The notes below the pieces were generated by a model. That model was not told where the DNA came from, searched no databases, and worked only from the letters and a program-made list of their open reading frames with translations. A stretch of DNA of 7,147 nt from Caldifarciminota bacterium 4484_100 (lineage in GTDB: Bacteria > Hydrothermota > Tepidihabitantia > SM23-42), in assembly GCA_002049785.1 (NCBI GenBank), contig MUKB01000095.1, forward strand, positions 1-7,147, written 5' to 3'. Shown here piece by piece: positions 6,677-7,147 of this stretch (position 1 is the stretch's first letter; each line of letters starts with the position of its first letter). Position numbers and translations under genes: made by a program.

Positions 6677-6710
6677 TCCGAAATCCGAAATGCCGTTATT
6701 CCGCAATGCC
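6675..6710. repeat. 8-bp ATNCCGNN degenerate repeat
   Basis: ATTCCGAA, ATCCGAA, ATGCCGTT, ATTCCGCA and ATGCC follow one another, giving a third short-period family next to the 8-bp TYAATGAC block. The short run TTTTTT at 6711-6716 and the adjacent stop of the next gene close the non-coding stretch. No rho-independent terminator stem is convincing here. Confidence 0.6.
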
Positions 6711-6724
6711 TTTTTTACCCTGAC

Positions 6725-7147
6725 CTACTTCCTCTCATAGATTTTTAACTCATTATGCACCCGCCTGCCCTCTTCAGTGCGCCAGTGGAAATCGCCTCTG
6801 GTCTTAATGCGGTCATAGATTCCGATCATCGCATCATCATCTAAGGAATGGCCGATTAAATGGCCTGTCTTCTTCTGCTCCACAGGGGTAAGGATCTTTG
6901 CAATCCGGGCGTGGACATCCTTCCGCTCTGCAGTTACAGTCCAGTAAACCTTGGTCCCGGGTTTACCACCGATTGTAAAACGATTACCTTTGATATCTTC
7001 AGCGACATAAACAACTTCTGGAGTGCCGACCCCGGTCAACTGGATTCTCGGATTTTTGTTTATCCTATCAAAATAATCCGGCAGTTTCACCTCAACCCGA
7101 CCGTTATTCTCGATATAGGCGGTGCCATTATAGACAAAGACCGGCTC
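6725..7147 (-). CDS. C-terminal part of a surface-type protein with LPDYF module, 5'-partial
   Basis: The frame is open from the window edge (7147) to the TAG at 6727-6725, giving 140 residues; the GTG at 7090 is internal and the real start lies outside. The sequence contains NGTAYIENNGRVEVKLPDYF (7-26), NPRIQLTGVGT (32-42), VYVAEDIKGNRFTIGGKPGTKVYW (47-69) and VTAER (71-75). I recognise this pattern (LPDYF..., QLT.., GGKPG.KV.W.VT..R) as a C-terminal module found on large repeat-rich predicted surface or tail-fibre-like proteins in many uncultured bacteria. Its function is not established; a structural, beta-rich role is inferred. Residues 96-140 (HLIGHSLDDDAM..., ending in KIYERK) are charged. 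No membrane anchor is visible in this part. It lies upstream of the SHMT operon on the same strand but is separated by the repeat stretch. Confidence 0.65.
   Translation of the reverse strand, partial: EPVFVYNGTAYIENNGRVEVKLPDYFDRINKNPRIQLTGVGTPEVVYVAEDIKGNRFTIGGKPGTKVYWTVTAERKDVHARIAKILTPVEQKKTGHLIGHSLDDDAMIGIYDRIKTRGDFHWRTEEGRRVHNELKIYERK

Overview
The window (7147 bp) looks like a chromosomal stretch from a Gram-negative bacterium of moderate, fairly AT-leaning composition. A protein with an Omp85/BamA-type beta-barrel implies an outer membrane. The gene mix (propeller-barrel fusion, surface protein with an LPDYF-type C-terminal module, TMTC-like TPR membrane protein, B12-binding/radical-SAM-like protein) resembles what I associate with uncultured lineages such as WOR-3/Stahlbacteria. 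That placement is inference from style, not a search result. No mobile element, CRISPR array, tRNA or rRNA is visible.

Layout. On the + strand, 1-1467 is the 3' part of a TolB-like propeller plus outer-membrane barrel gene; its start lies outside the window. Everything else is on the minus strand. Reading from high to low coordinates: the C-terminal part of a surface-type protein (7147-6725); a gene-free 347-bp stretch (6724-6378) filled with three adjacent families of short tandem repeats; a large palindrome over a sigma70-like promoter (6377-6336); a divergent serine hydroxymethyltransferase (6325-4877) translationally coupled to a YjbQ-family protein (4869-4453); a TMTC-like GT-C membrane protein with C-terminal TPRs (4335-2752); and a B12-binding/radical-SAM-like protein (2683-1469) whose stop lies one base from the stop of the + strand barrel gene.

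Regulation. Two start types coexist. The SHMT and YjbQ genes have Shine-Dalgarno sequences. The TPR and radical-SAM-like genes instead have a -10 box a few bases before the ATG and no SD, as expected for leaderless mRNAs.

Most notable points. (1) The radical-SAM-like protein keeps the flanking family sequence but lacks the CxxxCxxC [4Fe-4S] motif exactly where it should be, in frame, with a 14-bp inverted repeat at the junction. (2) A two-arm palindrome encloses the SHMT operon promoter, with arms about three helical turns apart. (3) A composite minisatellite fills the spacer upstream of it. I see no obvious defence or mobile system here.
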